Assembly (NCBI RefSeq): GCF_000715075.1
Contig: NC_134095.1
Span: forward strand, 7,922,722-7,986,721
Direction of reading: 5' to 3'
Source: Nicotiana tabacum
Taxonomy: Eukaryota > Streptophyta > Magnoliopsida > Solanales > Solanaceae
Length of the DNA stretch: 64,000 bases
Shown: piece after piece, positions 12,339-23,747 of the stretch
Position numbering within the stretch: the stretch's first letter is position 1
Layout of the letters: each line of letters opens with the position of its first letter
Position numbers and translations under genes: made by a program
The notes under the pieces: model-generated
What the model was told of the DNA's origin: nothing
Database searches by the model: none
The model's input: the letters and a program-made list of their open reading frames with translations, nothing else

Positions 12339-15112
12339 AAAACTTGAAAATGTCTTACCTCAACACTTACTGGGGATTATTTTGCTAGGGATGAATTGTC
12401 CCTTTCTTCCTTCCCCACTCTGAGTTGTCCGACCCTCTTGAAACTTGGTCGAAACTCTGTCGAGGATGCTTTTACATCTCGATGATCTGTTGGGGATAAC
12501 ACTGCTGAGGATAACTCTGCTGAGTAAAATATGTTATCTTACTCCTTCCAAAACTACTTCATTTCAAGTAGGATGTTTCATTCCTCTGCAAACTGTTTCC
12601 TTTTGCAAAACTGTTTTTTTATTTTTTTTATTTTTTATTTTTTCTTTGTTTTGCTAGCTTCTTCCTTCGAAGACTACCTCCCTTAAAACTCGTTTTGCCT
12701 TTCCCCGAAAAAATCGCTGAGGATACCGATTTTCACTAAACTTGTGTTGGACTCCTTGAAAATTTTCGAAATGAACGAAAATTTTCTGCCCCAGTTTGAC
12801 AATCTTTCTTGTGACGCATCTTTCTGTCATCGGTAGCGTTCCCTGTCCCTGCTTCAAATCAAAGAAAATTTGGTCAGTTTAAAATGCGGCGGTTGGTTGT
12901 GATACTCCTGCTGGGGATGCCGTCAACCATTCTCCATCTATGCGTTGTCTGTCCATCTTGAAACTTGGGCTAATACTTTCCGCCCTCCTTGACGATTCAT
13001 TATTCCCAAACCTCTTAACCATTTTCCTGGTCTCCTTATCTGACCTCACGCATTTTCATGACAGTTGATGTAACTTGAAGATCGTGCATGTTCACTGAGG
13101 TGATCTGCTGGGGATAACACTCCAAATCTCTGTTTATTCGTGTCACTGAAAGCAACCTTTTCTGTTGGGGATATCCCTCTTCTTTTGCGGCATAGCAAGT
13201 GGAACTGGCATTTCCCTCGACCTTTTAGTCTCATATGAATTTCCTAAATCATGCACATTGCTCTCCGCATTGTTCTTTCTTGATTTAGACCATTTGGATG
13301 TTCTAATCGGATCTGGTCTTGCATAATTGGAAAGTTGATGGCAGATTTTGAAGTCATTTCTCACTTGTTCTGACCAAACAGACTCTACTGGGGAATTTTC
13401 TACGGAAGGAGAAAGATAAACAAAAAGGGAACCGAATAAAAGACAAAGGAAAAAGATGACTCTTTAACAAGAGAAACTATAAATAAAAGCCTATCAAACG
13501 CAAATACCGACTCTAATAATCATGACATGCACATGTGGCCTATCCTCTGCTGTCAGTCGTCTTTCAAGATTTTCCCTTGGAGATTCCCCATCTGATTCTC
13601 AATCTTATTCGACTTGTAGTGCCCGAAGGGTTTTCACTATCAAGCCTCTCTCATTTTGGTTTTCTCTCAGCTTTCATCGCCTTATGGTGTCCGTAAAGAT
13701 TTTCACCGATAAGACTCTCTCATTTGTATCACTTTCTAGCCGGGGATTTGGGGTGTTGCCGATATGACTCTTTCTGCTGGAGATTCTTTTCGGCTATCAA
13801 TCCATGATCCTTTTCTCTGTTGGGGATCGGGGTGTTATCCTCAACTTCCGTTTGTATGACTTGGCATCATTCAAAGACTGGTCAAAAAGGTCTTTCTTTG
13901 GACCGTAATGTGGGGTTTTGGATAGGGCTAGAAAGAAAGGGTATTAACGGCTCAAAAACAAAATAAATTTGGGGTTCAAAATTACAACCTTCGGAACCAT
14001 ATTTGCGTACAACAAACGCAACTCTTGCCCCAGTTTCTTGCTTGGGGATTTTTATTTTCGTTATACTATGTTACACTATGCACACTATGACCATTATGGC
14101 CATTATGACCGAGCCGTGAGGCGCCTACGTATCTTCTTTGGGGAATCAGGTCAAATGTAGTTCCTAATTCCTCTTTTTTCATTTACCTATTATTTTCTTT
14201 TGTTTTCTTTCTTTTCCTCATTTCTCCTTTCTCTTTTGTCGTTTTGTTGTTTTCTTTTCTTTCTTCTCTCTTTTTTCTTTTCTTTTGTTTACCTGCCACG
14301 CTTGTGTTTTTTAGTCGTTGCTACTGATTCCGAACGAGGGGTACGAAAGAAAAAACAATAAGGCTCAAAAGGGGTTAACGAAGGATAAAGTGTTTAGATA
14401 GCAGAATAAAATGCCTTCGTCATTCCAGTCTTCAAAACATGCCAAGTGCAAACAACACAATTAAACAAAGATTTGTAGCCTCTTCTGATGGTACTGGACT
14501 TGACAATTATATTTACACATTTGCTTTTTCATTTGTCATCTCTAAAGCACTGTTGGGCAACACTCTCACTCTCATTATCATGAACGACCCTCATGTCAAT
14601 TTGGCGAATCTTGCCTTTAACGGTTTTCTTTATGTTTTACTTGCCCTAGTTCCATATGACTCGAGCTCTGCATAATCTCAAACCGTCCTTATTTTCTTAA
14701 ATGTTCTGATCACCTCTCCAGGGTTTTATGATTAACTTTTAAGGTTAGGCCCAAACTGTGTGCGCATGTCATGTCACTAGAATAGGCGTTGAACAAAATG
14801 ATAAAAGAACTAAACGAAAAGATGACTGGAAATAATAAAAGACCGGATTTTGCATTAGACTAATGGTGAAATGGTTTGAATAACAAGACAAACAAAAACA
14901 AACCAGAATAAAATCCTAAAACAAACCTGGACAAAACTACACAAATCGCTATGACAAAAATGGAAAGATAGGAGGATTTGACACAAGATAATGTCTAGAT
15001 TACAACCCTAAAAATAATCCAGACAACAGAAATGACAACAAAATAAGCCATCAAAGATCCTCTCCGGCGGACCAAGGAATAGAGCGTCTTTCCGATTGCC
15101 AGGCTCGACATC
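12339..15112 (-). other. 3' non-coding region of the non-autonomous element
   Basis: No supported gene. The stretch has pyrimidine-rich low-complexity DNA (12604-12650, 14170-14290). The phrase CTG(C/T)TGGGGAT recurs here, for example at 12487, 12909, 13106, 13164 and 13817; on the sense strand this reads ATCCCCAGCAG. One structured boundary motif lies at 14107-14164. Short plus-strand frames here lack domains and are antisense to the element. Confidence 0.7.
14107..14164 (-). promoter_or_regulatory. Structured boundary motif, copy 2 (weak)
   Basis: On the minus strand: GGAACTACA, TGATTCC, GATACGTAGG and GGCTCGGTC. Flanks are kept, but the inner stem is only about 3 bp and the outer stem is mismatched, so this is a decayed copy. 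It lies downstream of the gag-like ORF. Confidence 0.45.
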
Positions 15113-16006
15113 TTAGCCACTGAATTTGGCATCAACCTTACTGGGATCTCCACCAAAATATAGCACTGAAAACTTTGCCATGCGCGGACCTCCAAGGATC
15201 GCAGAAGAATTCTTATACCCTTTTTCAAAACAAATCATATTCGACCTATGCATCTCACTTCGAGTATGCGATGGACTTTGGCTAGTGTCTGTTGCATCCG
15301 GATTTGGCACGACAATGTCACCTGCATCAATAAGCTTCTGAATTGCTTCTTTCAGCCTCCAACACTTCTCTGTGTCATGCCCCGATGCATCTGATGCGCA
15401 CCTTCTAAACAAATCAAGCTTCTTTGACAGAGGGTTTGGCGCGTTTATATGAATCGACTTCAACATGTCCAATTGCTTCAACTTTTGGAACAAACCGGCA
15501 TATGATCCTCCAATAGGGGTGAAAGCCTTTTTTTTCAGCAACCTCTCATTCTTGCATGCTTGACAGGGCCGGAAACTTGATCCAGATGGCTTTCGGTAGG
15601 CTTGTGAGGGTGGATAGGCATTTTGTGGAGCCGGGTACCTGAAAAGTGAAGTATGGTTTTTAGGGTCACGGGGAGAGAAGTGGTGTTGGGGAGGGGAGAA
15701 GCATTGAGAAAACATAGCTGGAGGGCGAGTGATGGAGCTACTCAGGTGGCTGGGCAAGCTGTGATAGGCGGTTATATATGGAGAGTGTGGGGGAGAGTCT
15801 GGCCTTGTGCTCGGTGTTCGGGTAAGGACAGATTCCAGGAAGCTAGGTGGTGGCGGGGGTGGTGCTATCCGAGCCACCCACGCCCGATACATGTCTGCCA
15901 CATGTTGTCTCAGCATTTTCACTTCTTCTACCAACTCGTTGTTCCGTTCGACCAGTTGTTGTCGGTCATCGGTACCGACCCACTCGGTTCTGAGGTTCTG
16001 TGCCAT
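15113..16006 (-). CDS. Gag-like protein of the non-autonomous Ogre-like element
   Basis: An uninterrupted minus-strand frame. It extends 12 codons upstream to 16042, but I prefer the MAQN start at 16006 because the extra codons look like leader. Residue positions below count from there. A coiled-coil-like N-terminus (about 10-40, rich in E, R, L) is followed by a Pro/Ser-rich linker (about 48-130). A C-terminal block follows, with FTPIGGSYAGLF at about 160 and a Cys/His pattern C...GHDTEKCW at about 204-217. The same order, FTPIG and then C-Y-H...DTNDCW, occurs in the full gag at about 44940-45120. The central capsid-type domain of that gag is not recognisable here. Role inferred: particle protein, possibly co-assembling with the partner's gag. 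It is the only intact-looking frame of the element. Confidence 0.72.
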   Translation of the reverse strand: MAQNLRTEWVGTDDRQQLVERNNELVEEVKMLRQHVADMYRAWVARIAPPPPPPSFLESVLTRTPSTRPDSPPHSPYITAYHSLPSHLSSSITRPPAMFSQCFSPPQHHFSPRDPKNHTSLFRYPAPQNAYPPSQAYRKPSGSSFRPCQACKNERLLKKKAFTPIGGSYAGLFQKLKQLDMLKSIHINAPNPLSKKLDLFRRCASDASGHDTEKCWRLKEAIQKLIDAGDIVVPNPDATDTSQSPSHTRSEMHRSNMICFEKGYKNSSAILGGPRMAKFSVLYFGGDPSKVDAKFSG

Positions 16007-16232
16007 TGTCCTTTTTTGCTTTGCAGGGAGGAGATACCACAACCAACCACTTTTCTATATATGAACACATCAAAGTGAAGCCATTACGTTAGTGTTAGGG
16101 CATTTGACAGATAATCATATATCAGAGATGCGATGCACCTACGTAGTTAAACCGTTCTATCAGAGATGCGATGCACCGCGCTTTCCTTTATTTTTCTTTC
16201 TCTTTTTTTATTATCATTCCTTTTTCAGTGGT

Positions 16233-16300
16233 GGTCGAATCTTATGGAGATTGTCTACGTATCATGTCCCCGCATGAATCAGACCATGCGTAGTTCGGCC
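16233..16300 (-). promoter_or_regulatory. Structured boundary motif, copy 3
   Basis: On the minus strand: GCCGAACTACG, TGAT, perfect stem TCATG/CATGA with loop CGGGGA, ATACGTAG and GATTCGACC. It lies just upstream of the gag-like ORF, matching the ORF1-gag position of the larger element (43034). Confidence 0.65.
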
Positions 16301-17357
16301 GAATAAAAGATAAACAATAATAAACATTTTTTTTTTCAATTTTCATATTAAAACAAACTGGGTTTCAAAGGTTTGAAGATGACCTACAAACTCGAAAATC
16401 AAACAACCCACATATTCTAATCAAAAGATTTACAAACTCCAAAAACAAATGGTCAGCTTCCTTTCTCCGTTTGATAAATGCAACCGAACAGTTATTTTTT
16501 GCAAATGTGTCCCCTTCCAAATTTCACATGAATTTTCAGGTCGGGGAGGATTATTTTATGACACTTTACAAACTTGTCCGTTCTTTTACGAAAATAGCCT
16601 TTCGACAACTGAAAGATACTCTAAGGCTATTTCGGCAAGAACAGTTTAAGACACTGCCAAAGCTGGCTCGGCTTATCTTGACCAAAAGCCCAAACGGTAT
16701 TCACCTGACCGCTGACTCTTTTTTTTTTCAAATTACAATAAAACTTGGTGTTGCAAACACGACCCTTCAGCGCCTCGGGGACGAAGATTTTTAAGGTTGT
16801 GTGGGTCAAATGGACCAAATCTAAAACAATGACCCAAAGGTGGTTGTTTACGCAAAGTCAGCCCTCTAGCGTCCCTTTCGGGAACATTCGGCTATTTTTG
16901 AAAAAAACAGCATCACCCGACTTATTTATGACTCTTTTTATCGTTTTTCAAAATATAAAACTCAATATTGCAAACACGGCCCTTCAACGCCTCGGGGACG
17001 AAGATTTTGAAGGTTGTGTGGGTCAACTAGACCAAATCTTAAACATGACCCAAAAAGGTGGCTGTTTATGCAAAGTCAGCCTTCCGGCGTCCCTTTCGGG
17101 AACATTAGGCTATGTCTTGACAAAACAGCGTCACCCAACTTCTTTATGATGAAATTAAAATTTGACATATATATATTTTTTTACTATTTTTTGCAAAAGG
17201 GGAGGTGGGACATCACCCGACTTATTTATGACAAAATTAAAATTTTGACATATTTTTTTTTTGGCTATTTTAGCAAAGGGGAGGTGGGACATCACCCGAC
17301 TTATTTATGACAAAACTAAAATTTTGACTTTTTTTTTGGCTATTTTAGCAAAGGGGA

Positions 17358-17424
17358 GGTTGGACCCGATGAGGGTTGCCTACGTATCTCACATCCGGTG
17401 AGAATCAAACCCGCGAAGTTCGGG
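17358..17424 (-). promoter_or_regulatory. Structured boundary motif, copy 4
   Basis: On the minus strand: CCCGAACTTCG, TTGAT, perfect stem TCTCAC/GTGAGA with loop CGGAT, TACGTAGGCAACC, GGGTCCAACC. It is the counterpart of the leader copy at 40231. One base of the second stem (CTTCG) mismatches. Confidence 0.65.
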
Positions 17425-18926
17425 ATATCATGAATAAAGTAAATAAACTAACTTTTTTTTTATTATTTTTTTTAAGGAAAGACTTATAAAGAAGAAAGGG
17501 AGCATTTTTGCAAAGAAGGATTTCTAAAGAAAAAAGATTAAATTTTTTTTTTTTGAATTTCGAAAGAAAAACTTCTAAAGAAGAAAGAAAATATTTTTGG
17601 AATTTTACTTTCAATGAAAGAAATGCTTCTAAAAAAATATTTTTGAATTTTGAATTTTCTTTTCAATTTTGAAAGAAGAATGAAAATATTTTCGGATTTT
17701 TTGGAAGAAATTAAAAGAAAATATTTTTATTTTTATTTTTATATATATTTTTTTAAAAAAAACAATTAAAAAGACTTTCTAAAGAAATCAATAATGTAAA
17801 ATTTTTTTGGATTTTTTTTTCTTGAAAATTGGGGGTCTAAAAAAAACTTTTCTAGAAAGGAAATAAAAAAAAAACTTTTCTAGAAAGGGAATAAAGAAAA
17901 ATACTTTTTGGATTTATATATATACATATTTTTTGCAACAAATAATAAAACCACGTTCAACGCACGACTCTTTTTATTTTCATTTTTGGCATTTTCATAA
18001 ACAAATAAATAAATAAATAAATCATTTTAAAAACAAGACTCTTTTTCATTTTCATTTTTCATGGCAAGACAAACTATTTTTTTCTTTTTTTTTCTTTATT
18101 TTGAAAACAAGACAAAAGATTTTTTTCTTTTTCGTTTCACCAAAATGACCAACGTATTCTTCCAAACTTAAAATAACAGTCTTTTCTTTTTTTTTTTGAG
18201 TGAAATAAAACATTTTTCTTTTCTTCATTTTCTCAAGATTTTCGGCGGAATTTTGACAGTATTTGGGTATTGTTTTTTTTCCTCTTTATAAAATAGCAAT
18301 TAATTCTCTACACTATTACTTCGCTCTTTTTTTTCCACAATTTTCCAATATTCCTGATTTTTCGAAGCCGGTCAGCATGCAAGTCTGAAGCAAATAAATG
18401 TATAAAGCAAACAGGATGTAGCAGGATGGTCTTTTCATTTCAGGTTGCTAGTCCTAGACGGATCCAACCCCTGTGTTGAGTCCCTTAAGTCAAATGCAAC
18501 ATGATGCAGATAAGCGTTCCTACTAGGGATCCGACATAAAGTTGAGTTATTCTAGGTTCAGAACCTGGGTGTTTGTTCTAGACCTGGCTTACCCGAGCGG
18601 ACAGCTCGAGCCGAGGGGGAGGCAGCAATCCGGGAATACAGAAGCTTTGCCGGCTTTGCAACTTATCCAAACCTCGTTCTAAATTGGGATTTGACACTAT
18701 ACAGAAAAGAAGTCGTACGAAGTACACCCTTCTTCATGATTTAGAAGACTCAGAGAGGAGATGAGTTTCGGCACAGTTTATATACAGTTCACAAAATATC
18801 AAAGCGGTAAAAGCAGTTAGTTAGCACATTATGCACAGATCGTGTAACAAAATCAGATAAAACCAAATATAACAATTTATCTAAGCTCGAATTTCTAACC
18901 CTGAACCAGTGGTTCTGGGCTATTCG

Positions 18927-18944
18927 TCCCCAGCAGAGTCGCCA
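18927..18944 (-). promoter_or_regulatory. Primer binding site, Ogre/Tat type
   Basis: The minus strand reads TGGCGACTCTGCTGGGGA four bases inside the 5' LTR. It ends in the TGG expected opposite a tRNA CCA end. It differs by one base from the site at 58839. Ogre elements are reported to use tRNA-Arg; I assign that only by family. Confidence 0.8.
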
Positions 18945-18948
18945 GAGC

Positions 18949-21900
18949 TGTCACACCTCCTTTTTTTGCCCCCGCGAGGGGTGAAGGAGTTTTTTCCAAT
19001 TAAAGGACAATCGAAACGAGATTTGTTTATTTATTTCAGAATCGCCACTTGGGAGATTTAGGGTGTCCCAAGTCACCAGTTTAATCCCGAATCGAGGAAG
19101 AGAATGACTCTGTATTACAGTCCGCGAACCAAAAATCCGGATAAGAAATTCTGTTAACCTGGGAGAAGGCATTAGGCATTCCCGAGTTCCGTGGTTCTAG
19201 CACGGTCACTCAACTGTCACATTCGGCTTGTTTATCTGATTTTATACAATTACGAGCTCATGTGCAAATTTTAACTCTTTACCGATTTCATTATATTTTT
19301 AAGGAATGTGAACATCGTTTAAAACATGTCTTTGGATTGCGTCACATGAAATTCACCCGCAATCCGGAACATATTTTATTCGATGTTTTGGGATTTGGAT
19401 TTGGGTTGCATGAAATGCACACCCGAGTTTAAGAAGGTAAGATTAATTAAATCGCGCCTAAAGAGTCTAACGCGTTATTATCTTTGGGGAAAGCAGTGAA
19501 ATTCACTAAACAGTCAATCCCAAATTCTAAGTATTTATTATGACCAATTATTGAGGGCCCCGCAATTTGCATTTTTATTTGGCGAGGCTCGTCTCGTTTT
19601 CATTTAAAAGGTCGTCCTATAGCGACTATGTTTTCTATTGAGTTTGTCTCTAATAATGAAAGAAGAAGAACGGTCCAACTTTATTTACATGCTTACAAGT
19701 TAGTTATAGTCGGGTTCCGAATATAATTTGCCAAATTAGGAACATGACCGCATGCCTGGGTAGTTGTTTAGATATCATGGGCCCAGGCCCAATGTGCATA
19801 ACGTGAAACTCGACCTGGGCCGTCCTTATTCCAATTTGGCCTAGTTAACCCATTTTGTACATGTTCAACATTTATAAGGGGACTGAAATGTAAAGTACTG
19901 CTTGTTCGATCAAGCAATATCCCTACCTATTAAAGAAAAATAGGCTATTTGTTTAAAGAAGTAACTATTGGATACCTAACATGCTTCTTGACAACAATGA
20001 TGAACTAACAGAACAGGGCTACTGCAACATTAGTCCCTTTTAATTATAAGCAACACATAGAGTTCTCCAACTAAATGATATGTATAAAGGTTCAGTTACA
20101 TCATAGCTAACTACATGGTTCTAGTAGAGAAAAGTAAACTGTCATTCATACAACGAATGTTCAGTATATTTCTAAAGCGACTTCAAAATAACTTCAACTC
20201 TTCATTTTTGTATTCATGCTTCAAATTTCAACCTACATTGACCGATGTATCAGTTGTGTACCTGGTATAGGAAAGCAAAAGAAGAAGAGGAATGATCAGT
20301 GCAGTAGTAGCATACACAACAACCGCAGCAATAGAAAATAGCAACACAATCAGTCCAACAACCCCAAACCAGTAACAGCAACAGAGACAACCCAATAACC
20401 GACCAAAACTCAGCAGCAACTTAAGAGAAACCCACCAACAATTTCAGAAAACCAAACAGCAACAACCAGTGCTAACAATAACCAATAACCAGTGCAAATT
20501 TTTGAGTACTAACAGAACTCCAGCAGAATCAGTGAAAAAAGAAAACTCAGAAGACCCAATAAAACAATACCAACTGCAATCCTGAGGTTCGAGGATGCAG
20601 CAGAAAGGACCTCTTTTATCCCTCAAACTAACTCTTTTAATTCTGGGAAAATCAGTTCAACTTTTAGCCTGTTTCTGACTTGTGAAGGTTCAGAAAAACA
20701 GCAGCTAAGAGCTTTTAAAATTCTGAAATCTTAATGTTCAGCCCTCTCAAAATCAGTCCCTCCTTAAAACCAGTTTTTCTTTTTTCCTCCAGTATCAATG
20801 CTCTCCCCAAAAATCCTCCTTCGAAATGTCCTAAATGAGCCTGTTTATAGGCCAGAAATGGCAAGCCCCCCAGGCTGCCTTCCCCTCTGCCTATACCCCC
20901 CTTAAATTAATCAAAATGCCCATGATATTCCTGACAGACTCCCCATACCGCATACTTTTCTCTTTTTAATCAAAGTTATGGGTGTTTAACTTATTTTAAT
21001 CAACCTCCCCCATGCCATTTAGTCTTGTTCCCCACTATCCTTAAATAATATGTTAGTTTTGATAGTATTTTAATACCCTACTGTCAGCCCAACTTAAACT
21101 AACCATCTTCTAATCTTTTCAAACCCCAAACTACCCATTTTAACCCCTGGTTATTACTGTTTTAACCTAAGCTTCAACAGCCTAAAGTTTGAACTTATGG
21201 AAGTTCAAACTCAACAACTGCCCAAGACTGAGTTCTAGCTATTGCACTGTAGCTACAAACCATTCACAGATAATGTCAAACAATCAGCTAAACGACAATG
21301 GTTCGATCAATCATATGAAGCTATATGAATCAGAATATTTGAACATTCAGTCCTATAAAACTAATCGACGACGTTTATATAATCGACTATACTAATTATA
21401 ACATAGAACAATCAGTCGATTAAACAAATAACACGAACAGGGCATCAACTGCCTTTAATAACTTTGCACGAAATAGGGAATCTATATGAATTATCCATTC
21501 GACGATATTAATCAAATCGAATATGTATCTCACCATACGTATTTAACAATAGACAGAAGACTAATCGACCAAATAAAAAGGTCTTACGAAGATGGAGAAA
21601 AATTAAAAGAAAATATCAGAAACATCATCAAACTAACTAATCAGGTTAACAAACATAAACATCATTCAAACAAAATAGAAAAGAAAAAAGAAAACTCACT
21701 GTGGAAGCTCAACAACGAACGACCCAGGCCTGAAATGGATTTGACCATTTGAGGTCGAACAGACTTTAATCGAAGTGTTCTCAACCGAGAACACTTCGAT
21801 TAAGGTCCATTAGACCCCAACCCTCCGCTTAAACTGGCCGGATTCCCAAAGTTCTTGTGTTCTAGGGTTCGAATAGTCCGATTTGGGGCTTGAGGATTTG

Positions 21901-22964
21901 TAGGTAGATTCGGACCAAACCAAACTTGGTTTGGTCACGAGTGAGGGCAGGGTAATGACTGGTGTGAATCTGGGGTGGGTTGGTGTAGATCGAGGTTTTG
22001 CTCGAACCTTCAAACGAAGATTCGAGGCGATGGGGAATGATTCGAGGCAAGGGGGTAACGGATTCGTGTTCAGGGTGGTTGGGTGCATCAGGGGTGTTAT
22101 TTTAGTGGTCACCGGCGTCGTGGTTGCCGGGTTTACGGTGAGAGCGTATGGTGGCGGCTAGGGTTTGGAACGGGGGGTTTGGGTTTGTGTTTGGGACGAT
22201 GGTGCACAGTAGGCGAAGGGGGGTTTTGGTTTGGGGGCGTGGGGTGTGATGAGGGGATTATATACAGAACGTGGCAATTGATTTGAGCCGTTAGATCAGA
22301 TGATCTCAACGGCTTGGATTAATTGGTGAGGGACAGGACGTGGTCGTTTGGTGTAGAAACGGGGTCGTTTGGTTTTAATGAGGGGTTGGGTCGACCCGGG
22401 TAAGCAGGTCGGGTTATGGGCGCGATCGTGGACCGTTGGATGAGTATGGATGAACGGCTCAGATCAAACGCCTTATGCGGCGTCGTTTGGGGGCGTCCCT
22501 GGAAGGCCTGGTTTTGGACTGGGTCATTGTATTGGTTTGGGCCTGATTTCAGTTGAATTTTTGGCCCAAATCCGATACTTTCCTTCTTATAATTAAACAA
22601 AAATTCCTAAAAACCAAAATTAAACTACACAAATATTAATTAACACCTAACAACAGTTATCACATGAATTAAAACATTTAATAAAATTACCATGACAACA
22701 AAATAGAATAAAATGCCTATTTTTGTGATTTTCGCTTTTAAAAACCAAATAATGGTTAATTAATTCCTAAATGTACCATTTTCCCTAAATGCGTGCAACA
22801 TGTATTTTTGTATTTTTTAACTATAGCAAGGCGAGCATTTACGGACAAAACAATTATCAAAATATCACACAAATCCTCAAAATTGTACCCGAAGGTAATT
22901 TGTTTTATTTCTTTTCCGATTTCTTTTGGAGTAGTTTCTGTGAAGAAAAAATCATGTGCTCACA
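18949..22964 (-). repeat. 5' LTR of the non-autonomous Ogre-like element
   Basis: 4016 bp, TGTCACACC to GTGCTCACA on the plus strand. It keeps the 114 bp missing from its partner, including the palindrome at 21766-21803. TATA-like minus-strand TATATAAT lies at 22257-22264. The right edge is followed by the second CTAAC. Confidence 0.93.
21766..21803. repeat. Perfect 17-bp-arm LTR palindrome
   Basis: Arms TTAATCGAAGTGTTCTC and its exact reverse complement surround the loop AACC. The same arms occur in both LTRs of the larger element (36173-36210, 55915-55952), where the centre reads CAGTTG. The arms have stayed perfect across distinct elements. Confidence 0.9.
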
Positions 22965-23657
22965 CTAACAAATACATGAGTCACAATCTTTCTAAAGAAA
23001 AATCTGCCACGTTATGGATTATCTAAAGCCTTAATTAATCACCACTTATTCTTATTAAACTTGCTAATATCCCATTAAATCAATGATTAACTAGTTACCC
23101 ACATAATTAAGAATTATCTCAACTTACCTAAAATATTACTCACTTTTGATATACTTTATACACCTTACTATAATATACTTTATATAACTTACTATCATGG
23201 CCATGTGGTACCATATAAAATAAATACACACATTATTATTTCATTAAAACATCCATGTAAAAATACATATATTTTCTTAACTTATAATTTCGTACTCTTA
23301 ATTCTTACAATGGTAAAATATAACCTTCTTTTCTTGAAAAATAATTTCTATCTTTACAATAAAGAAAATATCATACACTTTCTTATATTATGTGTATTAT
23401 TTAAAGCACATTTGGAAGTAGTAATATTAATATCTATATAAAATCATAATTTTCAAACTTTTTACAAAAATATTCCACTCAAAATACCCTATCAAATGTA
23501 TATGACAGTATGAAGGTTGTTAAATTTATGGGGTCTTACAATAACATAGTCACGAATAAAAATCTCAATTTTTGACATAAGTATTTAGTTAGATTTCTAA
23601 CCATGTCACTCCATTTTATTTAAAGTTGTTGAAAGGAGGAATCAAGTTTCTCAGTGT
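22965..23657 (-). repeat. LTR C, segment 2 of 3 (starts with right TSD CTAAC)
   Basis: Collinear continuation of LTR C after the Ogre-like insertion; 22965-22969 is the duplicated CTAAC. The sequence from AAATACATGAGTCACAATC matches LTR A from about 938. It ends in the 14-bp duplicated target of the LINE (23644-23657, AAGTTTCTCAGTGT). Confidence 0.9.
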
Positions 23658-23747
23658 GCCAGACAAATCGAGTGGTTATATGCAAGAAGATAAAATCGGA
23701 AAAGCTGATTAGTCAGGATCTTGTGCCTTACATAAAGTTTCCACACC

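Larger units (their letters stand above)
16043..18926 (-). other. 5' leader of the non-autonomous element
   Basis: Non-coding sense-strand leader between primer site and gag-like ORF. The part nearest the PBS (about 18400-18720) is closely similar to the leader of the larger element (about 39310-39670). Further in, several copies of a block with TTCCCGAAAGGGACG and GACTTTGCATAAACA occur (about 16840-17120). A/T homopolymer-rich DNA fills 17440-18350. Structured motifs lie at 16233-16300 and 17358-17424. No open frame is supported. Confidence 0.7.
6815..22964 (-). mobile_element. Non-autonomous Ogre/Tat-like LTR retrotransposon, complete
   Basis: This is a 16,150-bp element with about 3.9-4.0 kb LTRs, TG...CA termini and a perfect CTAAC target duplication. 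Sense is the minus strand: the primer site lies beside the LTR at 18949 and the polypurine tract beside the LTR at 10711. LTR ends, leader and PPT are clearly related to the autonomous-type element at 34903-58834. The 8.2 kb interior, however, encodes only one gag-like ORF, with no protease, RT, RNase H or integrase. It must depend on enzymes supplied in trans. The two LTRs are very similar by eye except for a 114-bp gap in the left one. Confidence 0.92.

Noticed and set aside
11832..12423. ORFs with RADEPKISYL-type and WVHPPSNRI-type repeats
   Set aside because: Translation of the 30-bp tandem repeat in several frames at once; no independent evidence of coding.
15653..16078. 141-aa plus-strand ORF
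   Set aside because: Antisense shadow of the gag-like ORF on the minus strand.
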